Positions 24,381 to 32,044 of a DNA stretch of 41,524 bases are shown one piece after another (position 1 is the stretch's first letter; each line of letters opens with the position of its first letter). The notes under the pieces were generated by a model. That model saw nothing but the letters and a program-made list of their open reading frames with translations. It was not told the origin of the DNA and ran no database searches. The translations under genes were made by a program, and so were the position numbers. This DNA comes from Negativicutes bacterium (GTDB lineage Bacteria > Bacillota > Negativicutes > JAAYSF01), in NCBI GenBank assembly GCA_028707635.1, contig JAQWAQ010000011.1, forward strand, positions 1-41,524. The letters run 5' to 3'.

Positions 24381-24701
24381 ATGAATCCTAAGTGGGAAGA
24401 ACAATATTTTGATGACAGAATGGTTGATGACTATGACGGCTCCTCAATGTATTCTATGCCGAAAATGCACAAAATGGACTATACCATGTGCCATCAACCA
24501 AAAATGCACAAAATGGATTATGACATGTGCTGCGAAAGACCGAAAATGCCCTGCAAATGCGAAAAAAAATGCGTTAAAACTTTTAAATGCACTTACAAAC
24601 TCTACAAAACCTGTTGTTATCGCCTCCACAAAGTCTGCCCGCGGTGCAATAACGAATTCGACTATCATCAACATCGCGGTATGTGCCCACGGTGCGACTA
24701 A
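24381..24701 (+). CDS. Met/His/Cys-rich repeat protein with zinc-ribbon-like C-terminus, putative spore-coat protein
   Basis: 106 residues, not a family I can name. Residues about 27-55 hold two copies of PKMHKMDY followed by TMCHQ and DMCCER, then PKMPCKCEKKC. The C-terminal CPRCNNEFDYHQHRGMCPRC is a C-x2-C...C-x2-C ribbon. Met, His and Cys are strongly enriched and the middle is Lys-rich, suggesting metal binding or cross-linking. AAAGGAGG precedes the ATG and a sigma-K-type promoter lies upstream. It is divergent from the SPOCS pair and convergent with the CAP gene across a shared terminator. Confidence 0.8.
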   Translation: MNPKWEEQYFDDRMVDDYDGSSMYSMPKMHKMDYTMCHQPKMHKMDYDMCCERPKMPCKCEKKCVKTFKCTYKLYKTCCYRLHKVCPRCNNEFDYHQHRGMCPRCD

Positions 24702-24705
24702 GCGT

Positions 24706-24745
24706 AAAAAGGCTCCTGCGGTTTTAAACCCGCAGGAGCCTTTAT
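24706..24745. terminator. Bidirectional terminator between the Met/His/Cys-rich gene and the CAP gene
   Basis: A 14-bp stem (AAAGGCTCCTGCGG at 24708-24721, CCGCAGGAGCCTTT at 24730-24743) with an 8-base loop and A/T flanks serves both convergent genes, which end 4-6 bases away on each side. Confidence 0.93.
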
Positions 24746-24748
24746 CGA

Positions 24749-25411
24749 CTATTTTCCAATAAACTCTTGCACTACATATAATGAACCATTCGGTGCCGTC
24801 CTAACACCAATACCAACCTCATTAAAGTTCGAGCTTAACACATTTTCACGATGACCGGAACTGTTCATAAAAGCAACTTGGGCAGCATCAACACTGCTAT
24901 TGATTGCAAGGTTTTCGCCAGCATACTTATAGCTAATGCCAGCCGCCTGCATCCGGTCAAACGGAGTCTGACCTTCCGGATTGTTGTGCGCGAAGTAACC
25001 TCTGTTAATCATATCTTGCGCATAACGCTCAGCCAGCCCGGTCAATGCGCTATTGACCTTCAAAGCAGGCAAACCATATTTAGCACGGTCAGCATTCAGT
25101 AATTGTACAGCCTTAGATTCAGCAGCTTTTACATTGCCTGACGAAACAGGAGTGGATGTTTTAGCGTTTGAATTACTTGTCTGATTACTACTGCTGTCAT
25201 CATCGCCGCCGCTTGCAAGCACAGCAAGCAAGCCCAGGGCCACAATACCAGTAATAATTTCTTTATCATTATTTGATTCCTTTTGCTCTGTAGCCGCTAT
25301 ATCAGCAGCCAATGCCGAACTGGCGAAAGCACCGCCGAATGAGGTGGTTAACAACGAAGCCACGGTAAAACTTAAAACCAGAATTTTTGATAGTCTACTT
25401 TTCTTAATCAA
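24749..25411 (-). CDS. Secreted CAP-domain (SCP/PR-1, YkwD-like) protein
   Basis: 220 residues. An N-terminal signal peptide (about 1-35, MIKKSRLSKI then hydrophobic, ending near AFASSALA) is followed by a second hydrophobic stretch (about 52-66), a Ser/Asn/Asp linker, and a CAP domain (about 98-220). CAP cavity residues are visible in YFAHNNPEG (His), AGENLA (Glu) and SGHRENVL (His-Glu). The biochemical role of bacterial CAP proteins is unsettled; several are spore or envelope proteins. TTG start with AAGGTAGG upstream, and a sigma-H-like promoter about 80 bases further. Confidence 0.88.
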   Translation of the reverse strand: MIKKSRLSKILVLSFTVASLLTTSFGGAFASSALAADIAATEQKESNNDKEIITGIVALGLLAVLASGGDDDSSSNQTSNSNAKTSTPVSSGNVKAAESKAVQLLNADRAKYGLPALKVNSALTGLAERYAQDMINRGYFAHNNPEGQTPFDRMQAAGISYKYAGENLAINSSVDAAQVAFMNSSGHRENVLSSNFNEVGIGVRTAPNGSLYVVQEFIGK

Positions 25412-25489
25412 ATTATTTTCCTACCTTTCTTATTATGAGCTGTATTCTCAGGGTCCAAATAGCATGTGTCTTTTATTTTCCGTTAATAT

Positions 25490-25518
25490 TAATTCTCTTT
25501 TAATAGAAAAAGTCCTGT
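25490..25518 (-). promoter_or_regulatory. Sigma-H-like promoter for the CAP gene
   Basis: Minus strand: ACAGGACTT (25510-25518), 11 bases, AGAGAATTA (25490-25498). AGGA and GAAT are exact and the spacing is allowed; one A/T position in the -35 region is C. Confidence 0.55.
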
Positions 25519-25635
25519 TTTTTAACGCCTGGTAATATCTTCACACCGCGATTACAACTCTATATCTGTCTCAATTTAACAATTATCAAAGATCGCTTAG
25601 CGGGAAAACTAGCACTATAAAGGAGGTGATTTAAT

Positions 25636-25770
25636 TTGGCTGACTTTAAAAAATCAGGCTGCTCATGCTGCAGTGAAAACAAGACTTGCAAAGATTCATT
25701 TACTGAATTTGCATCAGAACTTTGCCCTAAAGCAGGCAAAAGCTCTAGCTGTTCTACAAAGAAATGCTGA
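25636..25770 (+). CDS. 44-residue Cys-rich peptide
   Basis: Small gene below common annotation cut-offs. A near-perfect AAGGAGGTGAT ribosome site lies 5 bases before a TTG. The product starts MADFKKSGCSCCSENKTC and ends STKKC, with seven Cys (9, 11, 12, 18, 30, 39, 44) in 44 residues, no hydrophobic segment, and many Lys and Ser. A strong terminator follows 40 bases later. No family is recognised; metal binding or disulfide cross-linking is plausible. It lies between the CAP gene and yabG in the spore-associated region. Confidence 0.72.
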   Translation: MADFKKSGCSCCSENKTCKDSFTEFASELCPKAGKSSSCSTKKC

Positions 25771-25804
25771 CCGAAATGGTAAAATAACCGAACCACCAAG
25801 ACGC

Positions 25805-25850
25805 AAAGAACACAAAAGGCGCGATGAATATCGCGCCTTTTGTGCTCTTT
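25805..25850. terminator. Bidirectional terminator between the Cys-rich peptide gene and yabG
   Basis: A perfect 15-bp stem (CACAAAAGGCGCGAT, 25811-25825; ATCGCGCCTTTTGTG, 25830-25844) with a 4-base loop and A/T-rich flanks on both sides. It separates convergent genes. Confidence 0.9.
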
Positions 25851-25871
25851 GTGACCTTTGTAACTTAATAA

Positions 25872-26744
25872 TTAGTATGGTGTCTTAGGAAGTCCCAGGC
25901 GAAATTTCCCGCGCGTTTCAAGACCACCAACCCCTTCAATTCCTGTTACCGATGCAGTAAGGGCATCACTCACATCTACTGTTTTATTAATGGGCGTGAA
26001 GGCGACCTTCTCAGCGATAAAGACCGGATCATAGGCGTGAATGAAGATCCTGGTGGGCGAACTTGCGAAATTGGCTCCAGACGCCAAAATTGCTTCAAAG
26101 TACGACTGGCAGGCTCCTGCGAAAATGACTAAATCATCCCGAGATGGTTCAAAATTTCTCGCTCGCTTAACGGATTCGCAAAAGTACTTTGAGTTGCGAT
26201 AGCTATTAATGTCGCTAAAATCTTTTTTGCCATTGCCAATCAAGGCGTCATGCCCTGTAAGCACAAGGATATCCGGGCGATATTCAGCAAGCAATTCAAC
26301 TACACTGTCTTTTTGTTTATCTTCCGTGATGCACCGGCCGTTTGCCTCGATATTTAATTGACTGTATGTTTTTAAACACATCTTTAGATATTCCTCATCG
26401 CCATCAAGATGAAGAACTCGGCCGGGAAGATCGAAAAAACTGAACTTTTTTGCCGGTTCCGAACGGCCCATCTCTACTTTTTCCCGTTCAATACTTCGCC
26501 GCATCATCACTCGCTTCAAGGTTTCATTGTGCATACCTTCCATCCGGACAATCTCGTTGCGCAAATGTTCGGCATCAATTTTCTCAAGATCCACGATTGG
26601 TGCATCCGCAATCAGCCGCAAGTGCATTCCTTTAAGTACACAACATTGCTGTCCACCACTTTCTTCACGAATATCGGTTACTTTAAAAACTATGTCACCG
26701 CCATGTGATTTTCTAATAACTAAATCACCGACTGTTATAGCCAC
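25872..26744 (-). CDS. yabG: Sporulation-specific protease YabG
   Basis: Coat-processing protease (peptidase family U57) known in Bacillus and Clostridium to cut coat and precoat proteins late in sporulation. 290 residues. The N-terminal GDLVIRKSHGGDIVFKV barrel and later VLTGHDALIG and FAGACQSYFEAI motifs (with the conserved His and Cys) are present. GTG start behind a GAGGGGTG site. A CATAGTATG at 26770-26778 on the minus strand resembles the sigma-K -10, but the -35 match is poor. In B. subtilis yabG adjoins ksgA; here a glycosyltransferase gene intervenes. Confidence 0.93.
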   Translation of the reverse strand: MAITVGDLVIRKSHGGDIVFKVTDIREESGGQQCCVLKGMHLRLIADAPIVDLEKIDAEHLRNEIVRMEGMHNETLKRVMMRRSIEREKVEMGRSEPAKKFSFFDLPGRVLHLDGDEEYLKMCLKTYSQLNIEANGRCITEDKQKDSVVELLAEYRPDILVLTGHDALIGNGKKDFSDINSYRNSKYFCESVKRARNFEPSRDDLVIFAGACQSYFEAILASGANFASSPTRIFIHAYDPVFIAEKVAFTPINKTVDVSDALTASVTGIEGVGGLETRGKFRLGLPKTPY

Positions 26745-26912
26745 TGCTCACCCCTCCCCCTCATTACTTCATACTATGTAGAGTCAGGTAATTTTGCTCC
26801 CTCCTCTTTTTTTCGGGACAATGAGCAAACAGAGCCGAAACCCATATACTGTACTAAGTTTGTGACCACCCCGGTCACATGCACCGCACTCCATTCACGA
26901 GGTGATGGCGGC

Positions 26913-27713
26913 ATGATAAGCGTGGTCGTTCCAGCAAAAAATGAAGCAGGCCGAATTGTCACGGTACTACAAAACTTAGCAACCTTACCGGTGGACCATA
27001 TTATTCTTGTAGCAAATGGCTCCAAAGACACCACCATGCAGGAGGTTCTGCAACTTAGAATCCCAAAACTGCAAATTCTTTACTTCAATGATTGTCTTGG
27101 CATCGACGTACCCAGAGCAATTGGTGCAAAAGTCGCTCTAGCGTTAGGTAGCGATGTCATTGCCTTTGTCGACGGTGATATGGTGGGCACCTTCAGCGAA
27201 AATCTGATGGAACTGGTTGACGGAATCCTGTTAAAGCATCTTGATATCGCTTTAACAAACTGTTATCCTTCACCGCCACGGCATATTGAGCGGTATAATC
27301 CAACTTTTCAATGGCGGCTAAACCTGAACAAAGAATTAGGTTTAGATAAAAAAATCAATCTTGCAACTCCCGCTCATGGCCCGCATGCGGTCTCCCGCCG
27401 TCTCCTCGAAACAATCCCGATTCGCGAACTAGCCATCCCGCCTGTTCCAGTGGCTTTGGCCCGTATTCACAAGCTTAGAATCGACGTAGCAACAACGATT
27501 CCCCATTATCGACTGGGTTCATCCATCAAAAATCAAATTCACACCAATAAAATTATCGATACTATTGTCGGTGATTGCCTGGAAGCAATTGCTGTCTTCA
27601 AAACTGAACCCCGCAACCGGCAAGTCAGTACCAGAAGCTATATGGGTTATAATAGCGAGCGGAGGTTTGATCTGCTGGATCATTTTCTAAACGAAAAGCC
27701 CTACTCAATTTGA
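26913..27713 (+). CDS. Family 2 glycosyltransferase
   Basis: 266 residues, GT-A fold. MISVVVPAKNEAGRI at the start, ANGSKDTT (nucleotide-binding loop) and VAFVDGDMVG (DxD-type metal site) are standard GT2 features. The acceptor is unknown. The frame is open from 26862, but the ATG at 26913 follows GAGGTG by 8 bases and starts at the conserved strand. Divergent from yabG, so a role in spore-surface glycosylation is possible but inferred from position only. The terminator stem overlaps its last codons. Confidence 0.85.
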   Translation: MISVVVPAKNEAGRIVTVLQNLATLPVDHIILVANGSKDTTMQEVLQLRIPKLQILYFNDCLGIDVPRAIGAKVALALGSDVIAFVDGDMVGTFSENLMELVDGILLKHLDIALTNCYPSPPRHIERYNPTFQWRLNLNKELGLDKKINLATPAHGPHAVSRRLLETIPIRELAIPPVPVALARIHKLRIDVATTIPHYRLGSSIKNQIHTNKIIDTIVGDCLEAIAVFKTEPRNRQVSTRSYMGYNSERRFDLLDHFLNEKPYSI

Positions 27714-27726
27714 GTAGGGTCTTTTG
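27699..27726 (+). terminator. Terminator overlapping the glycosyltransferase stop codon
   Basis: Stem CCCTACTC/GAGTAGGG with a 5-base loop followed by TCTTTT. The TGA stop at 27711-27713 lies inside the hairpin. Confidence 0.8.
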
Positions 27727-28035
27727 CTGAAAGGTCAAATGTACGGCAGCCACCTTGGAGCGGAAAGTGGGGGAAACCAGAAAACCGCAACCCCGTACCG
27801 TCCACCACTTACCCATTACCACTTACTACTTTCCCGCATTTCGTTCCCCTCGGCCATTCTGGAAGAAGACGTTCCGCAGGATGAAAAATCAGCGCGTTAC
27901 GATTAAAAAATCCGGTTGTTTGAGCGCAGCGAGTTCACGGATTTTCAGTAACGTGCTGATTTTTCAAGGCTTCTGAAAGACAGGCCTAGCCCTTTTGGTA
28001 CTTTTGGGGCAATGCCAAAAGTACAGTTCCCTCCC
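27714..28035. other. Gene-free interval with palindromic repeat sequence
   Basis: No coding signal with a ribosome site is seen. It contains short TTACC-type repeats (about 27803-27833, CCACTTACCCATTACCACTTACT when read in pieces), an 83-bp palindromic unit (27883-27965) and a 10-bp perfect hairpin (GTACTTTTGG 27998-28007, CCAAAAGTAC 28015-28024) with no T run. The last hairpin lies just beyond the rsmA stop and may weakly terminate or protect that transcript. Confidence 0.7.
27883..27965. repeat. 83-bp imperfect palindrome
   Basis: Outer arms GAAAAATCAGC/GCTGATTTTTC (27883-27893, 27955-27965) are perfect. GTTAC/GTAAC and AAAATCCG/CGGATTTT (27907-27914, 27938-27945) continue the stem inward, leaving a loop with TTTGAGCGCAGCGAGTT. 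The size and structure suggest a MITE- or REP-like element; only one copy is in this window. Confidence 0.75.
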
Positions 28036-28875
28036 TTACCTCCATGCATTCGCAACAGCGGCAAATTCGTCTAACGACAAGGTCTCCCCGCGGCGTGATC
28101 CATCAATGCCGGCCTCTGCCAAAATCGCCTGTACCTGTTCGGCCGGAATCCCGGCTCCTTTAAGATTATTGGTGAACGTTTTGCGGCGCTGCGCAAAGGC
28201 AGCTTTAACAACCCGGAAAAATTTCCGTTCATCAAGAATGTCTACAGGCGGCTCTTTGCGCACAACACACCGAATCACCGCCGACTCTACTGACGGAGCC
28301 GGGATGAAGGAACTAGGCGGGACGATAAACATGATTTCCGGCTGCGTATAGTACTGCACAGCTACCGAAAGTGCGCCGTAATCCTTACCGCCAGGTGGCG
28401 CTACCATCCGTTCAGCCACTTCCTTCTGCACCATTGTGACCAAACGCTCAATCGGCAGTCGCTGCTCAAGCAGTCCCATAATAATCGGTGTTGTTATATA
28501 ATATGGTAGATTAGCAACAACCTTGTACCTTTCTGCCATTATTTCCCGGGAAATGTCAATCTTTAATATATCACCATGAACAACGCGAACATTGTCATAA
28601 CCAGCCAGAGTTTTGCCAAGAACGTCAATCAGCCGATTATCAAGCTCAACTGCGACTACTTTGCAGCCGCTTTCTGCCAATCCCTGCGTCAGAGTACCTA
28701 TACCAGGACCAATCTCCAGGATGGTGTCACCCGGCTGAATCTCTGCAGCCTCAACGATTCCCTCGACAATTTCTTCATCAATTAAAAAGTTCTGCCCCAG
28801 TTTTTTACTCATGCGTAAACCAAATGTTTTAATAATGTGTAATGTCACATCTTTTTGCGCTATAGTAGGATGCAT
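28036..28875 (-). CDS. rsmA: 16S rRNA (A1518/A1519-N6) dimethyltransferase
   Basis: KsgA, which dimethylates two adjacent adenines of the 16S rRNA 3' hairpin during 30S assembly. 279 residues. SAM motif ILEIGPGIGTLTQGL, catalytic VVANLPYYITTPI (N-L-P-Y) and the C-terminal substrate-binding domain containing FAQRRKTFTNNLK are present. AGGAGG lies 10 bases before the ATG. It follows rnmV by 21 bases, the conserved rnmV-ksgA pair. Confidence 0.96.
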   Translation of the reverse strand: MHPTIAQKDVTLHIIKTFGLRMSKKLGQNFLIDEEIVEGIVEAAEIQPGDTILEIGPGIGTLTQGLAESGCKVVAVELDNRLIDVLGKTLAGYDNVRVVHGDILKIDISREIMAERYKVVANLPYYITTPIIMGLLEQRLPIERLVTMVQKEVAERMVAPPGGKDYGALSVAVQYYTQPEIMFIVPPSSFIPAPSVESAVIRCVVRKEPPVDILDERKFFRVVKAAFAQRRKTFTNNLKGAGIPAEQVQAILAEAGIDGSRRGETLSLDEFAAVANAWR

Positions 28876-28896
28876 TTCTTAGCGGCCTCCTAAAAA

Positions 28897-29451
28897 TCAA
28901 ATCTCTTTACTCTGTTTACTTGCTAACCGCGCGACAGCCTGTTCAAACTCTTGCCGTGTCACTCCATAATGATTAAGCCGCTGCAGAAACCCCTTGGCAT
29001 TTGCATAGCCAATCCCAAGTTCGGCCCCTAAAGTGGCCCGATAGCCAGAGGCGTCGGGGATTCCGGTAAGACCGGCATCAATCACATCACTCCAATTAAA
29101 TTCCTCGGACGGTTTCCACTCCAAATACCTAACCTTACCCAGGGCTGTCCGAATGGCCTCTGGCGATGCTTGCTCTATGCCAATATCGTTATTGGCGCTG
29201 GCTGCTTCCCGGGGTACAAAAGCATGCTTGGCCTCTGGAAAACGCTGGGTCAAAAACTTTCGAATCCGCTCTCCCGCACTGTCAGGGTCAGTAAGAATGA
29301 TGATACCACGTTTATAATAAGCATGCTGAATCTGCTCTAAAGTATAGGCGGATAGCGTAAATCCGCCGGTTATTATACAATCGGCATCAACCGCCCGCCG
29401 AACAGCGTGTACATCTTGTTTTCCTTCTACGACAATAACTTCTTTAATCAT
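28897..29451 (-). CDS. rnmV: Ribonuclease M5
   Basis: Matures 5S rRNA in Firmicutes. A Toprim domain (about 1-95) has the catalytic Glu in VVEGKQD and the Asp pair in LTDPDSAGERIRK; a DUF4093-type C-terminal domain follows. The frame opens at a GTG (29472), but the ATG at 29451 begins at the conserved IKEVIVVEGK and follows GGAGGTG by 12 bases, giving 184 residues. It is first gene of the rnmV-rsmA unit. Confidence 0.92.
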   Translation of the reverse strand: MIKEVIVVEGKQDVHAVRRAVDADCIITGGFTLSAYTLEQIQHAYYKRGIIILTDPDSAGERIRKFLTQRFPEAKHAFVPREAASANNDIGIEQASPEAIRTALGKVRYLEWKPSEEFNWSDVIDAGLTGIPDASGYRATLGAELGIGYANAKGFLQRLNHYGVTRQEFEQAVARLASKQSKEI

Positions 29452-29527
29452 CTTAAATAGCGTCACCTCCACTTGTCTGAGCCATTGACCATACGATGCT
29501 AAGACTCTTTCTTCAAGAACTCATTCT

Positions 29528-29554
29528 ATTATACCAGATTACGCCAAATTCCAA
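29528..29554 (-). promoter_or_regulatory. Promoter for rnmV-rsmA
   Basis: Minus-strand TGGTATAAT (perfect -10 at 29528-29533 with TGn extension) and TTGGAA (29549-29554) 15 bases upstream. The short spacer is offset by the extended -10. Confidence 0.6.
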
Positions 29555-29634
29555 CCAGTCCCACACTTCCTGTGGTAATATATTATCGTATCACTGAATT
29601 CAACTCACTAATATTTTCTAAGGAGCATATTAAA

Positions 29635-30504
29635 TTGAACAAATCTCTCGCAAGCATCCTAGTCTTCTTAGGATCTGCTTCCTATGGCCTACTATCCACT
29701 GTGACCAAGCTAGCCTATCAGCATGGTTTTACCACAGCCCAAGTTGTCGGCAGCCAAATGTTTTTCGGCTGGCTAGGCTTCTGGCTTAGCTCTCATTCCT
29801 ATTGGCGGCAAACCCTAAGTCTTTCCTTTAAGGAAATCGCTGCCTTAGCGACTACCGGCGCAATGAGCGGTTTGACTGGGATATTCTACTACCTTTCCCT
29901 TAAAACATTGCCAGCTTCTTATGCCGTTATTCTATTATTTCAATTTACTTGGCTGGGAATTGGACTTGATTATATTGCTCATAACCGTAAACCATCCTTG
30001 TTTCAGCAGATTTCAGCAGGCATCATTATGGCAGGAACTGTGCTGGCAGTCGGTTATAGCAGCGCTGCGTCTGCCTCCAGTCTTACCTTGTCAGGAGTGC
30101 TCTTAGGCTTACTCTCGGCCCTTAGCTACACGCTGTTTATCTATCTTAGCGGCAGAACAGTGCGGCAGGCCCCAACCATTGTCCGCAATAACTGGATGGT
30201 TTTAGGCGCAGTAATAATTGCCTTCATTGTCTTTCCGCCACGCTTTCTCATTGATGGCTCACTACCAGCCGGGCTGTGGCAATATGGCGGTTTTCTCGGC
30301 CTCTTCGGGATTATTTTGCCTTTTTACCTATTCGCCAAAGGCGTTCCCTATATTGGCACAAGCCGCGCCGCTCTGTTAGGGGCAGTTGAACTTCCTGTCG
30401 TCATTGCCTGTTCCTTCTGGCTGCTCAATGAACAGCTCACTTTACTCCAATTAAGCGGAATCGGCATCATTCTTGCCGGGATCTTGTTATCTGTTGTAAA
30501 GTGA
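29635..30504 (+). CDS. EamA/DMT-family transporter
   Basis: 289-residue inner-membrane protein with ten predicted hydrophobic segments in two EamA repeats, the drug/metabolite transporter superfamily. The ligand is unknown. The open frame begins at 29572, but the TTG at 29635 follows AAGGAG by 9 bases and starts directly before the first membrane helix (NKSLASILVFLGS). It stands alone on the plus strand, divergent from rnmV and convergent with the YabE-like gene. Confidence 0.87.
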   Translation: MNKSLASILVFLGSASYGLLSTVTKLAYQHGFTTAQVVGSQMFFGWLGFWLSSHSYWRQTLSLSFKEIAALATTGAMSGLTGIFYYLSLKTLPASYAVILLFQFTWLGIGLDYIAHNRKPSLFQQISAGIIMAGTVLAVGYSSAASASSLTLSGVLLGLLSALSYTLFIYLSGRTVRQAPTIVRNNWMVLGAVIIAFIVFPPRFLIDGSLPAGLWQYGGFLGLFGIILPFYLFAKGVPYIGTSRAALLGAVELPVVIACSFWLLNEQLTLLQLSGIGIILAGILLSVVK

Positions 30505-30517
30505 GCAAACGCAACCG

Positions 30518-30553
30518 CACAAAGAAGGCGCGACAAAATCGCGCCTTCTTTGC
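30518..30553. terminator. Bidirectional terminator between the EamA and YabE-like genes
   Basis: Perfect 13-bp stem AAAGAAGGCGCGA (30521-30533) with TCGCGCCTTCTTT (30539-30551) and a 5-base loop, located between two convergent genes. Confidence 0.85.
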
Positions 30554-30601
30554 TGTGTTTCATTGCTTATAGTATTTTTTATGTCTTGGTTAAATAATAA
30601 C

Positions 30602-31585
30602 CTATTCTAAAATGTAGACTTTGATCGACCTGCGGCCAAATTGCCAGGCATCGCTGGAACTTTCCATACACAAATCGATTTTGTTCCCAATGATTGCTCC
30701 ACCCGTGTCGGCAGCCAGCGCTACGCCATACCCGGGGATATAAACCTTGGTACCGAGCGGGATTACGTCAGGGTCAACGGCCACAATCCCATGCCGAGCC
30801 GGAATACCGGTAGCCGTGAGACCATGAACCGATCCGTCAGTAGGCAGATAGGCGGTGGCTTCCATCCATGCAACACGTTGAAAACGCTGCGCCCCGCGTG
30901 ATGTACTAATCATATCACGCGTGCCAACATTAACAATCCGCGACCTAGGCTGGACGGTAATCGCCTGGGCAATGACTTCCTCAGCCACTTGCTTTCCATC
31001 AGCAAAATGTAGTTTAACTGATACAGTTTTGATGCCGTTTTGGCCTTCTTCAACCACCTGTTCAACACCCTTTTCCATAGTGGCGTTCGGTTGGTGGATA
31101 ACGATAAACGGCTCTTCAAGCTGGCGCTCCACTACTTGCTCTGTCATGATAATCGCCTTGATGTTTAGGCCGGCATTAATTCTTGTCTCTTCACCCGGCT
31201 CAAGTTTGATATTTGGCTGTAAAATCCCCAGACTTTCAGCAAGTTCTCCTACTGTTGGTTTTCCAGTTACGATTGCCTGTTCTTTACCCTGATATGTAAC
31301 TGTGACCGGAACAGCACGGAACACCTCAATCGTTGTTCCATTCCGCAGTTTTGCTGTAGACAGGCGGTATTCATCTTTGTCACCCAGAACCACGCCAGCC
31401 TGCGCAAGAATAGCTTCGGGCTTTAATTTCAACGTACTAACTGCTATATCTGATCCATCTACGACTATGTTTACATTTTTATGCGCCCAAGCGAAACCAG
31501 TGACCAGTAAAGTAGTGATGACCAAGGCAGCAATTAGCATTATTTTGCCTTTGCTCATCACCTGTTGCGGTGAAAAAATGGTCAT
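30602..31585 (-). CDS. yabE: YabE-like cell-wall protein: DUF348, G5 and 3D domains
   Basis: 327 residues. One N-terminal membrane/signal segment (about 15-33) precedes two DUF348 repeats (about 38-130), a G5 domain (about 140-225) and a C-terminal 3D domain (about 240-327). The conserved Asp residues of the 3D domain are in VAVDPDVIPLG, AADTGG and KIDLCM. 3D-domain proteins of this type (RpfB/YabE/YocH) are autolysins or resuscitation-type muralytic enzymes acting on peptidoglycan. Own sigma-A promoter. Position between tatD and rnmV matches B. subtilis yabE. Confidence 0.92.
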   Translation of the reverse strand: MTIFSPQQVMSKGKIMLIAALVITTLLVTGFAWAHKNVNIVVDGSDIAVSTLKLKPEAILAQAGVVLGDKDEYRLSTAKLRNGTTIEVFRAVPVTVTYQGKEQAIVTGKPTVGELAESLGILQPNIKLEPGEETRINAGLNIKAIIMTEQVVERQLEEPFIVIHQPNATMEKGVEQVVEEGQNGIKTVSVKLHFADGKQVAEEVIAQAITVQPRSRIVNVGTRDMISTSRGAQRFQRVAWMEATAYLPTDGSVHGLTATGIPARHGIVAVDPDVIPLGTKVYIPGYGVALAADTGGAIIGNKIDLCMESSSDAWQFGRRSIKVYILE

Positions 31586-31615
31586 AACAAACCTCCCTTC
31601 GAAACACGAGTATAT

Positions 31616-31644
31616 ATTTTAGCACCTTAGTCTCGTTTTGTCAA
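31616..31644 (-). promoter_or_regulatory. Sigma-A promoter for yabE
   Basis: Minus strand TTGACA (31639-31644), a 17-base spacer, TAAAAT (31616-31621): consensus -35 and five of six at -10. Confidence 0.85.
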
Positions 31645-32044
31645 ATCACATAACGATTGGCAACTAAGCAAAGTGTATCCAATTTTACCGCTTTTATGCA
31701 TATGGCTTAATAACTGGTAATTGGTAATTAGTCATAAAACATAAAACGACGATAAACAGAAGTAATAAAGTCATATTTCGCCAAAAATCACTCTTTACCG
31801 CCACATAATAAAAAAAAGTGGGTGATTCCCTGTGATAAAGGATATTCACCCACTGCCCAATTTATTCCTTTGTTGGAAATATCATGCTAATCAAGCGTAA
31901 AAACGCCGCCACTTCTTTGGCATTAGTTTTTTGGGACTGCAGTCCCATTCCCAATTTCCAATTACCAATTTCAACATAGTAAAGCTTCTCTATTTACGAT
32001 TCCTGTTCACTGATTTCGTTTCATTTTTACTTTGCTCCACACAC
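31645..32044. other. Gene-free interval with terminator and TTGGTAA-type simple repeats
   Basis: No gene with a convincing ribosome site. It holds CTGGTAATTGGTAATTAG-type text at about 31713-31730 and its near inverse (CCAATTTCCAATTACCAATT) at about 31953-31973, a GGGACTGCAGTCCC palindrome (31933-31946) and the tatD terminator. Two short overlapping minus-strand reading frames of 28 codons end here but lack ribosome sites. Confidence 0.7.
31806..31856 (-). terminator. Rho-independent terminator of the metG-tatD unit
   Basis: Stem AGTGGGTGA (31817-31825) with TCACCCACT (31846-31854); on the minus strand it runs straight into eight or more T's. It lies about 190 bases past the tatD stop, giving an unusually long 3' region. 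Confidence 0.88.

Noticed and set aside
27998..28024. 10-bp hairpin as the rsmA terminator
   Set aside because: No T run follows on the minus strand, so it is described only as a hairpin.
31862..31948. A 28-codon minus-strand frame (starting MGLQSQKTN) and an overlapping one (starting MLKLVIGNW) just before the tatD terminator
   Set aside because: Neither has a ribosome site, both begin inside simple TTGG repeats, and they overlap in different frames.
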